64,000 nucleotides of DNA from contig CP082230.1 of assembly GCA_019856515.1 (NCBI GenBank), positions 2,232,001 through 2,296,000 of the forward strand, read 5' to 3'. The notes under the pieces are model-generated. The model was given only the letters and a program-made list of their open reading frames with translations, had not been told where the DNA came from and ran no database searches. The DNA comes from Prolixibacteraceae bacterium. Its GTDB lineage: Bacteria; Bacteroidota; Bacteroidia; Bacteroidales; Prolixibacteraceae. Positions 1 to 8,650 of the stretch are shown one piece after another. The position numbers and the translations under genes were made by a program. Position 1 is the stretch's first letter. Each line of letters begins with the position of its first letter.

Positions 1-1966
1 CAACAAGTTGTTTAGCTAGAGCAGAGTCTTTACCGAACGATTGAAGCTTAATACGACGATCTTGTTCTAACTTAGATAGATCGTTGTTTAATTCCGTCAT
101 TTGGTCTTTCTCTTCTTGAGATACTTCCTCCTCTTTCTTACCTTCTTTCAGCTTATTAAGACTCTCTACCTCTGATTTTTTACTCTGTATCTCAGCAGCA
201 AATCTCTCTAGATCAGCCCCTAGTATACTATCTTTTTGTTCGAACACCTGCTTCACTAACGGGTGAGCAATATTTACAACAAGATTATAACGATCAGTCA
301 TATCACCATACATATTCATGCCTGGCTGCATAGATGACATATCTTTCATACGACGCATAAACTCATTTTGTGTGATAACCATCGGTTGAGCATCTTCCCC
401 TAGATCTTCAAAATCGATCATAAAGTCACCTTGTTCTGATGGAGTAACCACTTCAAAGATAGGGCTTAATTCACCTTTCTCCTCAGCCGTAAGCTCTTGC
501 TTATTTTCATTCTCTTTCTCGATGAGTTTATCAGCTACATTCGAATCAACACGAACAAATCGTTTTTCAGGAAACTTCTGCTCTAATTTGTTCAACATAT
601 GTGTAGCTAACATATCGTCCATCAACAATACATCATATCCTTTGGCTTTGGCAGCTTCAATGAATGAGTATTGCTCTGTTTGATCTGTAGCATACAGGTA
701 AACCATCTTATTATCCTTATCTGTTTGGTTCTCTTTGATGATATTCTCATACTCTTCCCATGTGAATGCTTTTCCATCCGTATTCTTTAACAAATAGAAT
801 TTCATTGCTCTATCATAGAACTTCTCTTCACTCAACATTCCATACTCAATGAAAATCTTCAAATCATCCCATTTCGCTTCGAAGTCTTCTCTTTGGTTCT
901 TGAAGATTTCATGTAAACGATCTGCTACTTTCTTAGTAATATGACTAGAAATCTTCTTTACATTAGAGTCACTCTGAAGGTAAGAACGTGATACGTTCAA
1001 TGGAATATCTGGAGAATCAATCACCCCATGAAGTAGAGTCAAGAACTCTGGAACAATTCCTTCAACATGGTCTGTAACGAATACTTGGTTACAGTACAAC
1101 TGAATCTTATTCTTTTGAATCTCTACGTTATTTTTTAAACGTGGGAAATAAAGAACACCTGTTAAATTAAATGGGTAGTCTACATTCAAATGGATATGGA
1201 ACATTGGATCCTCCCCCATTGGATATAGCTGACGATAAAACTTGGTATAGTCCTCTTCTTTTAGGTCGGCAGGTTTCTTTGTCCAAGCAGGATGTGTGTC
1301 ATTAATGACATTCTCTTCTCCAGTAGACTCCTCTTTACCATCTTTCCACTCTTTCTTCTCTCCAAAAACAATCTCTATTGGAAGGAATTTACAATATTTA
1401 TCAAGTAGGTTCTGTATACGTGCCTCTTCTAAGAACTCTTTCGACTCTTCGTTGATATGCATCACGACATCCGTACCTACACCAGCTCTCGTTGTATCTT
1501 CTATAGTATACTCAGGAGATCCAGAACAGCTCCATTTAGCTGCAGTTGAACCCTCTTTGTGAGAAAGAGAAATTACATCTACTTTCGATGAAACCATAAA
1601 AGATGAATAGAAACCTAATCCAAAGTGTCCAATAATTGCATTGGCATCATCTTTATATTTTTCTAAGAACTCGGTTGCTCCAGAGAAAGCGATCTGATTA
1701 AGATACTTATCCATCTCCTCGGAAGTAAGTCCAATACCATTATCTGAAATAGTCAATGTCTGTGCCTCTTTGTCGATAGACACACGAACTTTAAGATTTT
1801 CTGTATTTCCATTATACTGTCCAACAGAAGCCAATGTTTTTAGTTTCTGTGTAGCATCCACAGCATTGGATACAATCTCTCTTAAAAAGATATCATGATC
1901 CGAGTATAAGAACTTCTTAATAATCGGGAATAAATTCTCGCTAGTAACTCCAATTTTTCCTTGCAT
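1..1966 (-). CDS. htpG: HtpG, Hsp90-family chaperone (3' end outside window)
   Basis: This is the bacterial Hsp90, a cytosolic ATP-dependent dimeric chaperone. I translated it from the reverse strand. It starts MQGKIGVTSENLFPIIKK at 1966 and stays open to base 1. About 655 codons are visible; the family is about 680 long in Bacteroidota, so only a short C-terminal piece is missing. The GHKL ATP-binding fold is clear near the N-terminus: REIVSNAVDATQKL (the E/N helix), then SDNGIGL, and GHFGLGFYSSFMV (the ATP lid glycines). The middle domain includes PLNVSRSYLQ with the conserved catalytic-loop Arg. The segment after about residue 480 is rich in charged residues, as in other Bacteroidota HtpG. 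It is monocistronic: the next gene (PAP2) is on the same strand but upstream, behind a terminator-like hairpin. Family assignment is secure. Confidence 0.96.
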   Translation of the reverse strand, partial: MQGKIGVTSENLFPIIKKFLYSDHDIFLREIVSNAVDATQKLKTLASVGQYNGNTENLKVRVSIDKEAQTLTISDNGIGLTSEEMDKYLNQIAFSGATEFLEKYKDDANAIIGHFGLGFYSSFMVSSKVDVISLSHKEGSTAAKWSCSGSPEYTIEDTTRAGVGTDVVMHINEESKEFLEEARIQNLLDKYCKFLPIEIVFGEKKEWKDGKEESTGEENVINDTHPAWTKKPADLKEEDYTKFYRQLYPMGEDPMFHIHLNVDYPFNLTGVLYFPRLKNNVEIQKNKIQLYCNQVFVTDHVEGIVPEFLTLLHGVIDSPDIPLNVSRSYLQSDSNVKKISSHITKKVADRLHEIFKNQREDFEAKWDDLKIFIEYGMLSEEKFYDRAMKFYLLKNTDGKAFTWEEYENIIKENQTDKDNKMVYLYATDQTEQYSFIEAAKAKGYDVLLMDDMLATHMLNKLEQKFPEKRFVRVDSNVADKLIEKENENKQELTAEEKGELSPIFEVVTPSEQGDFMIDFEDLGEDAQPMVITQNEFMRRMKDMSSMQPGMNMYGDMTDRYNLVVNIAHPLVKQVFEQKDSILGADLERFAAEIQSKKSEVESLNKLKEGKKEEEVSQEEKDQMTELNNDLSKLEQDRRIKLQSFGKDSALAKQLV

Positions 1967-2067
1967 AGTGCGAATAATATATAGTTATACGATTTTTTCT
2001 ATTAAAAACTCTGCATAGGGTCAAATCAAATGTTGTGCCAAAAATGAAACACGACATTTTAGACGTA

Positions 2068-2121
2068 AAAAAGTGCCAAAACATACATTGTCTCATCAGA
2101 CAATGACATATTGACACTTTT
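2068..2121 (-). terminator. Long hairpin downstream of the PAP2 gene
   Basis: An outer stem (AAGTGCCAA with TTGACACTT) encloses a perfect inner stem (ATTGTCT with AGACAAT, loop catc). On the minus strand the structure is followed by TTTTTTAC. It lies 31 bases past the stop of the PAP2 gene and before htpG, so it fits a rho-independent terminator. Confidence 0.6.
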
Positions 2122-2151
2122 ATATATTTATGTTGATAGACTAAACTGCCA

Positions 2152-3534
2152 TTACCACAAATAACCTGTCAGAGATAAACCAACACTCCACTGTTGCCAG
2201 TTAAAATCTCCTATCTCATCAGGGTCATCTACTGGATGATTATATTCCATTGAAAAAGTGGGTTGCGCAATCGCATAACGTCCGTATGCTCCAATACCAA
2301 AATTTGAACCAAGCATCCGGTGTATAGCAAACGAAGTACTGCATGTAAATGATGACTTAGGAGTCCAAGTAACAGTTAACGGTACTCCATTTACAGATGC
2401 ATCTGGATCAAGTGAAGTAATCTTGTTCTTGGCTCCCAACCAATATCCTCCAAGTAAATCGGCATCTACACGCCAATAATTCCCTACCATAGTACTATAT
2501 GCAGGTCCAATCAAAGCAGAAGCACTACCCATTAAACCAGGACTAGCATTAAGCAAATCCTTCCTTGCATGTGTCCAGAATGATGTTGCATTGATCTCTC
2601 CTCCAATACCCCAGTGTGGGGTAATAAAGTAGCCCGCCTTCATTCCAAATTCAACACCATGACTAGCATGTATTTCAGGAGAATATTGATCACTAAGATC
2701 TCCAAGAGGCATCGTTCGACCAATATATATCCTCGTAAAATGAGGCTTATCGGTTCTATAACGTGTCGTCTTACGGTTCTCTATAGAACGTGTTCCTTTG
2801 TCCCCCATCATACATTGTGTAAGCGCATATCCAGCTTCAGTACTCAAGATACCAATACCAGCTCCAAACATCACATCAGACACCCAATGTTTATTATTCA
2901 ACACACGGTATATCCCTGTAGCACCAGCCAAAGCAAATCCCACCATACTATAAATAGGACTTCGATATACTCCATACTCTTTATGAAGGAATGTCGCCAT
3001 AGTAAAAGCCATAGCAGTATGTCCTGATGGAAAAGAGTTGTTTGCTGACCCATCTGGGCGTGGTTCAGCTACAGAATATTTCAATATATTCACTGTAGCC
3101 CCCATGATCACTAAACTCATCCCTAATGATAATGATGCCCTACTTACCGTGTGGTGTCCCTTAACTCCGACAGCATTCAGTCCATATACCAAAACACCTG
3201 GTACATACTGCATGTAATCATCAATATGGTACGAATATCCATTCAAATATGTATCGCGCATCGTCTTTACCTGATTACGTTGCGTCCACATATACCCTCC
3301 CATAGCCATCAGAGTGACAGGGATAACAATCTTATTATTTAAAAATTGGGGACAACAATTATCTACGCTATAAGTTAGCGAATCTCGTCCATGTTTCACT
3401 GCTCCCCAATTGAACACAGATGGATACTCCTTTCTCGCCTTTTTAGCCATTGCCGGTGGTCCACTTATTACCGAAATAATAAGTCCAACAATAACCAAAA
3501 AATCTCTTAATCTTTTTAAGCCTTTTTGGTTCAT
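2152..3534 (-). CDS. PAP2-family phosphatase with C-terminal outer-membrane beta-barrel region
   Basis: 460 aa with an N-terminal signal-like hydrophobic segment (residues 11-30). The three PAP2/lipid-phosphatase motifs are visible: K152 with RP at 159-160 (KYSVAEPRP), PSGH at 169-172, and R210 with HWVSD at 216-220, giving the catalytic His and Asp. Hydrophobic helices around residues 65-230 make the usual PAP2 membrane core. Residues about 260-460 are different: alternating polar/aromatic strands, many Gly, ending in LTGYLW, which resembles a small outer-membrane barrel. Such PAP2-barrel fusions occur in Bacteroidota and are thought to act on undecaprenyl- or lipid-A-type phosphates, but the substrate cannot be read from the sequence. 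It stands alone, followed by a hairpin terminator. The PAP2 assignment is firm and the barrel is inferred from strand pattern. Confidence 0.88.
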   Translation of the reverse strand: MNQKGLKRLRDFLVIVGLIISVISGPPAMAKKARKEYPSVFNWGAVKHGRDSLTYSVDNCCPQFLNNKIVIPVTLMAMGGYMWTQRNQVKTMRDTYLNGYSYHIDDYMQYVPGVLVYGLNAVGVKGHHTVSRASLSLGMSLVIMGATVNILKYSVAEPRPDGSANNSFPSGHTAMAFTMATFLHKEYGVYRSPIYSMVGFALAGATGIYRVLNNKHWVSDVMFGAGIGILSTEAGYALTQCMMGDKGTRSIENRKTTRYRTDKPHFTRIYIGRTMPLGDLSDQYSPEIHASHGVEFGMKAGYFITPHWGIGGEINATSFWTHARKDLLNASPGLMGSASALIGPAYSTMVGNYWRVDADLLGGYWLGAKNKITSLDPDASVNGVPLTVTWTPKSSFTCSTSFAIHRMLGSNFGIGAYGRYAIAQPTFSMEYNHPVDDPDEIGDFNWQQWSVGLSLTGYLW

Positions 3535-3633
3535 TTTAATAAGTGAAAGATAAACTACGTTAATACTTCACTTATAACGACATAAACCATTATTTATGTT
3601 AATATAGTTTTAAACTTAAACATCTTTAACATA

Positions 3634-5127
3634 TTACTTTAATTCACTTATCGTAACACTATCTGGAGCACGGTAGATTCGGACTGTACCATAGTACAAC
3701 GACCTTGAATCATTGCCTGCTTCATCTTGAACCTTTAAATAGATACGATAGTTATTCCAATTTGCATCCACAGTCCAATTAGATGCATTAATATTTGTCC
3801 AGTTCTTTATTATCAAATAATCTAAAGACTGTAATTGAATCCAATATGTCAGACGATTAGAAGTGGTAAAGTTATCTCTAGCATACTGAAGCATTCTTTG
3901 AAGATTCAAAGGAGTTGAGGGAACTTCAGTATCACATTTATCGAAGACTTTGAAATTGTGTGTTGTCTTTAATTGCACATCAGGCTTTATTCGATCTCTT
4001 ATATTGAAAGTTAAAGTGGCATTTCTTTCAAATCTTGCACCATTAGACAGGATACGAGTAAGCGTAACGCTCTTTCTTACCGTTCCACACTCATTAGCAT
4101 TGAAGTGGATCACATCCGGAGATGCCTCAATATTCTCACAATCGCCATAAGTCTGACGATTAGATGTAATCCAACGAACATCCAAACCCGTTTTATTAAC
4201 CATATCATAGCTTAATGCCGGCAAATCAATATTAGGCGTCAAATTATCTCTTGAATAATCATGATTCCTCAAACGACCTTTAGCATCAACAGATTGTGAT
4301 CCTCGTCCAGGCATACCGTCATTATCAGGATCGGGATAGCCAGCCTCAATTACATCATTACATCCATCATTATCTGAATCATTATCTAATCGATCAGGCA
4401 ATCCATCCTTATCTGTATCACATTCACGAAAGAAACCTACACCGTCAATAAAGTTACCAACCGTATTATCTCTACCTGCAGTACTTATCGACTCAAAACC
4501 TAATTGGATATTTGAAACACCTTTAGGAACCTGATATGTTCCCTCATACAAACTCCATCCATTTTTTCCAGTAGAGACACTTCTCTGTATTGCAGAAGAC
4601 GGCAAGCGTCCTTTTGTTGGTCGATTAGGATTTGACTCTGGATATATATAGATATTCATCCAATCTATCCCCGAACGCCCTCTATGTGCCACTTTCCATG
4701 TTAGTAACTCTCCCGGACGAACAGCAAAGACTTGAAAAAGTCTAGAACTTTGATTTGCATTTAACTCAACAAAAGTCTCTCCGTCATACGAAGGAACTCC
4801 CGTAAAACCATTGTCCCAAACCTCTATCATATGGTCACTAGCAGTAGTCTGCCATTGATACAAGGCAATATTTTCTCTTATCGCTCTCCAATTATTATTA
4901 GGAACAACACCACGATAATTCTCGAAATCTCCATTTCTGAAGGTTTCTAAACCACACATATCCTCAAATTCATCAAGAATACCGTCGTTATCATCGTCTA
5001 AGTCAATGGAGTTAATAACTCCGTCATTATCGTAATCCTGTGATCCGGCCACCTGTGCCAATACAACAGAAGTACAACAAAGAATGTAAAATGTAAAGAG
5101 TAGTGAGATAGTAGTTGTACGATTCAT
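3634..5127 (-). CDS. Secreted thrombospondin type 3 (Ca-binding) repeat protein
   Basis: 497 aa with a Sec signal peptide ending near VVLA (residue 24). Immediately after it are acidic TSP3-type calcium loops (DYDNDGVINS, DLDDDNDGILDEFED). A second cluster lies at about residues 240-275 (DTDKDGLPDRLDND, DSDNDGCND, DPDNDGMPG). Between them, residues about 60-235 look like a jelly-roll/DUF642-like domain (NGDFEN, FVELNANQSSRLFQVF, FIDGVGFFRE). The C-terminal third (after 300) is beta-rich with paired Cys. No T9SS C-terminal sorting domain is apparent. It is a paralogue of the next gene upstream on the same strand, 95 bases away, and the two probably form a pair. The role is probably cell-surface or extracellular and Ca-stabilised. 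The exact function and ligand are unknown. Confidence 0.82.
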   Translation of the reverse strand: MNRTTTISLLFTFYILCCTSVVLAQVAGSQDYDNDGVINSIDLDDDNDGILDEFEDMCGLETFRNGDFENYRGVVPNNNWRAIRENIALYQWQTTASDHMIEVWDNGFTGVPSYDGETFVELNANQSSRLFQVFAVRPGELLTWKVAHRGRSGIDWMNIYIYPESNPNRPTKGRLPSSAIQRSVSTGKNGWSLYEGTYQVPKGVSNIQLGFESISTAGRDNTVGNFIDGVGFFRECDTDKDGLPDRLDNDSDNDGCNDVIEAGYPDPDNDGMPGRGSQSVDAKGRLRNHDYSRDNLTPNIDLPALSYDMVNKTGLDVRWITSNRQTYGDCENIEASPDVIHFNANECGTVRKSVTLTRILSNGARFERNATLTFNIRDRIKPDVQLKTTHNFKVFDKCDTEVPSTPLNLQRMLQYARDNFTTSNRLTYWIQLQSLDYLIIKNWTNINASNWTVDANWNNYRIYLKVQDEAGNDSRSLYYGTVRIYRAPDSVTISELK

Positions 5128-5222
5128 CGTATAAATATTTTATGTACGACATTATTGCACAAAAGTAATAATTTACATAATTAACATAACACATTTTACC
5201 AATTAATTATACATGATCATTC

Positions 5223-6821
5223 TCACTTCCACTTTATCATTAATGGTTTTAAAGGTGCAACCACATGATACCAACAGATCTTTTTAAACTCTGAACCATT
5301 ACCACTAGAATCAATAAAACTTAAATAGAAATCATAATCTTTATTTCGGTCTCGTTCTTCAACTTTCAGATGATATTTACCATCATCAGAAGGGTGAAAT
5401 ATTTCAATAGCATTACTCTTCTTATCTACCACACGAAGTACAGATTCAAGACGACTATTTTGGTCACAATTATCATGTAATCCCGTAACATAATCACCAG
5501 GATTAACATCTAAACCTTCCCCTACAGCATGACAAAGATCAAGCTTCTCATAGTTTGTCACACGAAAATCTGGAGGCACACAATCTCTCAAATACAATAA
5601 TAGATTAAAAGGAATTGAAAACTCTCTACCACAGGGTAGTATCCTTGAAACAGTCACCTTTTTTTCCGGATGGTTTACACAACCGTCATTTGAAAAGTCG
5701 TTATTAGAGATTGAATCCGGAGTAAAATGATAGTCATCACAATATAGCGCATTATAACTCACCAAATCTTTGACTGCATACTTCTTAAAACAGTCTAATT
5801 CTGTCGCCACAGCTACATCAACCTGTGGCCTTAATCTACTTACTGAATAATCAAAAAGATGCCAATTAAACCACCCATCATAAATCATCAATCGACCTTC
5901 AGTATCAACATCAATTGGCCTACCCTCATCAGGGACACCATCATTATCAGAATCGACAAACCCTAACTCTTTACAGTCCCAACATTTATCTCCATCTGCA
6001 TCTCGATCTAATCTATCTGGATAACCATCCCCATCAGAATCTGGCTCCCTATAAAAAGCGACATCATCGATAAAGTTACCCACAGAGGCATTTCCTGATG
6101 CAGTTGATCGCGCCATAAACCCAAGCTGTACATAGGATGTATTTTCTGGAACACGATAATGTCCAGTATATGTATGCCATTTATCTGTTGTACTAACAGT
6201 ACGAATTGGTTCAACTCCAGGATCAACTTTCCTGTTAGGGCTATCAGGATCAGTAGGATCATCAGAAAAGATATAAATATCCATGACATCCTCCTTCGAT
6301 TGTCTCCAATTATATCTTCTAGCTCTATGCGACACCCTATAATAAATCAACTCCCCTGGCTTAACCTTAAATACTTGAAACAACCGAGAAGCACTATTGG
6401 CATTTAGCTCTACAAATTTATCTCCCTCAAAAGCATTTACCCGCTCATAACCACTACTCCATGCCTCAATCTCGTTCTTGCTATCGGTAGTTTGCCATCC
6501 CAACCCATTATCCCCCTCACCAACATGAATAAAAGCAAGATTCCTAGGGCTTACGGAATATTCTTCAAAGCCCCCATTATTAAAAGTTTTAATCTCTTCA
6601 AACGATTCGTATTCATCTAATATACCATCGTTATCATCATCTAAGTCCGTTTTATTGAGAACTCCATCTCCATCAAAATCATCATTATCACCACAATTCA
6701 CACACACAACAGTATCAGAAAGCATCTCTTGGAAACTAAATTCATTGAAACCAAAAGAACTCCAATAAAAGCACAGCGAAACAATCAAAAGAATAACTCT
6801 TGTAAGGGAAAAGCGTTGCAT
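5223..6821 (-). CDS. Secreted thrombospondin type 3 repeat protein, paralogue
   Basis: 532 aa with the same architecture as the 497-aa neighbour. It has a hydrophobic N-terminal signal (residues about 7-24), TSP3 loops (DDFDGDGVLNK, DLDDDNDGILDEYES), and a jelly-roll-like domain with the same landmarks (NGGFEEY, FVELNANSASRLFQVF, VGNFIDDVAFYREP). A second TSP3 cluster follows (DSDGDGYPDRLDRDADGD, DSDNDGVPDEG), then a beta-rich C-terminal third with several Cys (CDDYHF, LDCFKKY). It lacks an obvious type IX sorting domain. The strong conservation of the first two domains and the drift of the C-terminal part from its neighbour suggest an old tandem duplication. The product is likely surface or extracellular. 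No enzymatic motif was seen. Confidence 0.82.
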   Translation of the reverse strand: MQRFSLTRVILLIVSLCFYWSSFGFNEFSFQEMLSDTVVCVNCGDNDDFDGDGVLNKTDLDDDNDGILDEYESFEEIKTFNNGGFEEYSVSPRNLAFIHVGEGDNGLGWQTTDSKNEIEAWSSGYERVNAFEGDKFVELNANSASRLFQVFKVKPGELIYYRVSHRARRYNWRQSKEDVMDIYIFSDDPTDPDSPNRKVDPGVEPIRTVSTTDKWHTYTGHYRVPENTSYVQLGFMARSTASGNASVGNFIDDVAFYREPDSDGDGYPDRLDRDADGDKCWDCKELGFVDSDNDGVPDEGRPIDVDTEGRLMIYDGWFNWHLFDYSVSRLRPQVDVAVATELDCFKKYAVKDLVSYNALYCDDYHFTPDSISNNDFSNDGCVNHPEKKVTVSRILPCGREFSIPFNLLLYLRDCVPPDFRVTNYEKLDLCHAVGEGLDVNPGDYVTGLHDNCDQNSRLESVLRVVDKKSNAIEIFHPSDDGKYHLKVEERDRNKDYDFYLSFIDSSGNGSEFKKICWYHVVAPLKPLMIKWK

Positions 6822-7155
6822 ATCTAAGGCGATTAATTAAATCTGAATCCTAATTTAACTATTAATCACCTCTAAAACAAACATTAACCAAACAAAATCA
6901 CAAATAAAAAATCCATCAAACAACAACATCACGCAGCACAATCCATATCCTTAAAATATCATTTGACATAATTTGTATAACACAAAATAGTATTATATTT
7001 TCATAACAACACCTTCACACTTAGGCATAAAAAAAGGAGCATCCATTACAAAATGAAAACTCCTTCTTGTTCAATTTATATACACTACATGACAAAGAAT
7101 AGATCCCAACGAATCCACACAAAATTATCAACGTAGAATAGAGATCGATATGGTA
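6822..7155. other. Intergenic region between TSP3 pair and ribH
   Basis: 334 AT-rich bases upstream of the TSP3 pair and downstream of ribH. Apart from the terminator at 7028-7065 nothing coding is seen. The part nearest the TSP3 gene start should hold its promoter, but no convincing TAnnTTTG box stands out. Confidence 0.5.
7028..7065 (-). terminator. Terminator of ribH
   Basis: AAGGAG at 7034-7039 pairs with CTCCTT at 7060-7065. Read on the minus strand the hairpin is followed by a run of eight T. It lies about 90 bases after the ribH stop. Confidence 0.6.
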
Positions 7156-7638
7156 TTAGAACTGTCTTTTTAGATCCACCATTTTAATAGCAGCAATAGC
7201 CGCTTCATCTCCTTTATTACCCAATCTACCTCCAGAACGATCTAAGCTCTGCTGTTCCGTATTATCGGTCAATACACAAAAAATAAATGGTTTATTATAT
7301 TTAAGATTTAGATCTGTAGCACCTTTAGTCGCACCATCACACACAAAGTCAAAATGCCGTGTCTGACCTTGAATTACACATCCGATCAGCACAATAGCAT
7401 CCACATCTGTATATTCAGCCATCCACTGACCTCCCAATGGCAACTCAAAAGTTCCTGGAACATGCTTCACTATCACATCTTCCTCTGCAACACCATGTTT
7501 CACCAAAGTGTCTTTTGCTCCTTGCGCCATATTACCGGTGATATGGTAGTTCCATTCTGCTACCACTAGCCCTATTTTCATTCCTTTTGCAGCAGGTACT
7601 GCATCAAAATCGTACTCTGATAAGTTTTTTGTAGCCAT
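7156..7638 (-). CDS. ribH: 6,7-dimethyl-8-ribityllumazine synthase
   Basis: 160 aa, the normal length for lumazine synthase. The enzyme condenses 5-amino-6-ribitylaminouracil with 3,4-dihydroxy-2-butanone 4-phosphate, the penultimate riboflavin step, in the cytosol as a large oligomer. Visible family motifs are the substrate-binding VAEWNYHIT, VPGTFELPLG, the catalytic loop GCVIQGQTRHFDFVCDG with the proton-transfer His, and NKGDEAAIAAI near the C-terminus. The butanone-phosphate substrate is supplied by the RibBA encoded at 32.5-33.8 kb. The gene lies downstream of the TPR gene on the same strand, but a terminator hairpin (7672-7697) separates them. Confidence 0.97.
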   Translation of the reverse strand: MATKNLSEYDFDAVPAAKGMKIGLVVAEWNYHITGNMAQGAKDTLVKHGVAEEDVIVKHVPGTFELPLGGQWMAEYTDVDAIVLIGCVIQGQTRHFDFVCDGATKGATDLNLKYNKPFIFCVLTDNTEQQSLDRSGGRLGNKGDEAAIAAIKMVDLKRQF

Positions 7639-7671
7639 GATAATTAATAATAGTGATATACAAAAATAAAA

Positions 7672-7697
7672 AAAATCCTTCCGACGGGAAGGATTTT
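7672..7697 (-). terminator. Terminator after the TPR gene
   Basis: Perfect 11-bp stem AAAATCCTTCC (7672-7682) with GGAAGGATTTT (7687-7697) and loop gacg. On the minus strand it runs into TTTTTTTATTTTTG. It lies between the TPR gene and ribH. Confidence 0.8.
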
Positions 7698-7725
7698 CTT
7701 TATTTAAAAGAGAGTAAAAACTCTA

Positions 7726-8409
7726 TTATTTCAAACGCTCGATATATTTATTTACCACACGTGCTTCGTTACTCTTAGGATAGTCTTTCTTAACAATCTC
7801 AAGATACTTCACCGCGTTTGCTTTATCTCCATTCATTTCGCTAAGCTTAGCCGCTTTGAAAAGATAAAGTGGTGTGGTCATATCGTTCTTCACACTATTA
7901 GCTGCTTTCACATACATTTCAACAGCTTTAGTTGTATTATCCAATTGAGCATATGCATCTCCCTGTGCTCCAATAGCGATAGGCTTAAGCATACGATCAT
8001 CCGTAGAGAAATCTGACAAATATTTGATCGCATCTTCATATTTACCTAATTGTAAATAAGAGATACCAGCATAATAGTTTGCCATATTTGCAGTTGGTGT
8101 TCCACCATAGTTATCAATGATATCAAGGAAACCACTATTACCACTGCCATCGCCATTCAATGCAATATCGAATGAATCACGCTCAAAGTTATTTTGTGCT
8201 ACAAATACCTCAACACGTGCTTTCTCTTCACGAGGTGCTTTATAGTATTTGAAATATCCGATAATCACTACAGCAAGAAGAAATAAGGCTCCAAAGCCCA
8301 TAGTCAATTTCTTGCTATTCTTTTCCATAAAAACTTCGGCAGAGTTTAGGCTCTCTTCAATCTCGTGAAATTTCTCATCCACCTGATCCGTTTGATCGTG
8401 CTTGCTCAT
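7726..8409 (-). CDS. TPR-containing inner-membrane protein (YfgM-like)
   Basis: 227 aa. A charged cytosolic N-terminus (residues 1-33) is followed by one membrane segment (about 36-53, MGFGALFLLAVVIIGYF). The rest is a periplasmic helical domain built of TPR-like repeats (for example MANYYAGISYLQLGKYEDAI, then LKPIAIGAQGDAYAQLD, then LFKAAKLSEMNGDKANAV). The topology resembles YfgM-type proteins that assist envelope proteins, but no partner is visible here. In Bacteroidota such a gene is often found between ribH and recF, as here. It is divergent from recF, with 241 bases between. The family is general, so the role is uncertain. Confidence 0.8.
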   Translation of the reverse strand: MSKHDQTDQVDEKFHEIEESLNSAEVFMEKNSKKLTMGFGALFLLAVVIIGYFKYYKAPREEKARVEVFVAQNNFERDSFDIALNGDGSGNSGFLDIIDNYGGTPTANMANYYAGISYLQLGKYEDAIKYLSDFSTDDRMLKPIAIGAQGDAYAQLDNTTKAVEMYVKAANSVKNDMTTPLYLFKAAKLSEMNGDKANAVKYLEIVKKDYPKSNEARVVNKYIERLK

Positions 8410-8571
8410 ATTATATTTTATTATTCTATTTTGCGTTAACTTACTTTTGTATTAAAGGCAAAAATAATTTTTTTTCAATAAAAAACACCTACATTTCATT
8501 GTGATTATCTCACAAGTAGCATGTTTTTTGAAGAAAAAAAAGAATCTATCCTCTCAAATAATACCATTAAT

Positions 8572-8604
8572 TTAGGTTCCACAGCTATAAAATTAATACT
8601 TTTG
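8572..8604 (+). promoter_or_regulatory. Putative promoter of recF
   Basis: TACTTTTG at 8597-8604 matches the Bacteroidota -7 element TAnnTTTG. A weak upstream element (TTAG at 8572-8575) lies 21 bases before it. The box sits about 47 bases ahead of the recF start. Confidence 0.4.
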
Positions 8605-8650
8605 TTTGCAATTATGCAAGTAAAAATAGGAAATAAGGATCAGACACCCC

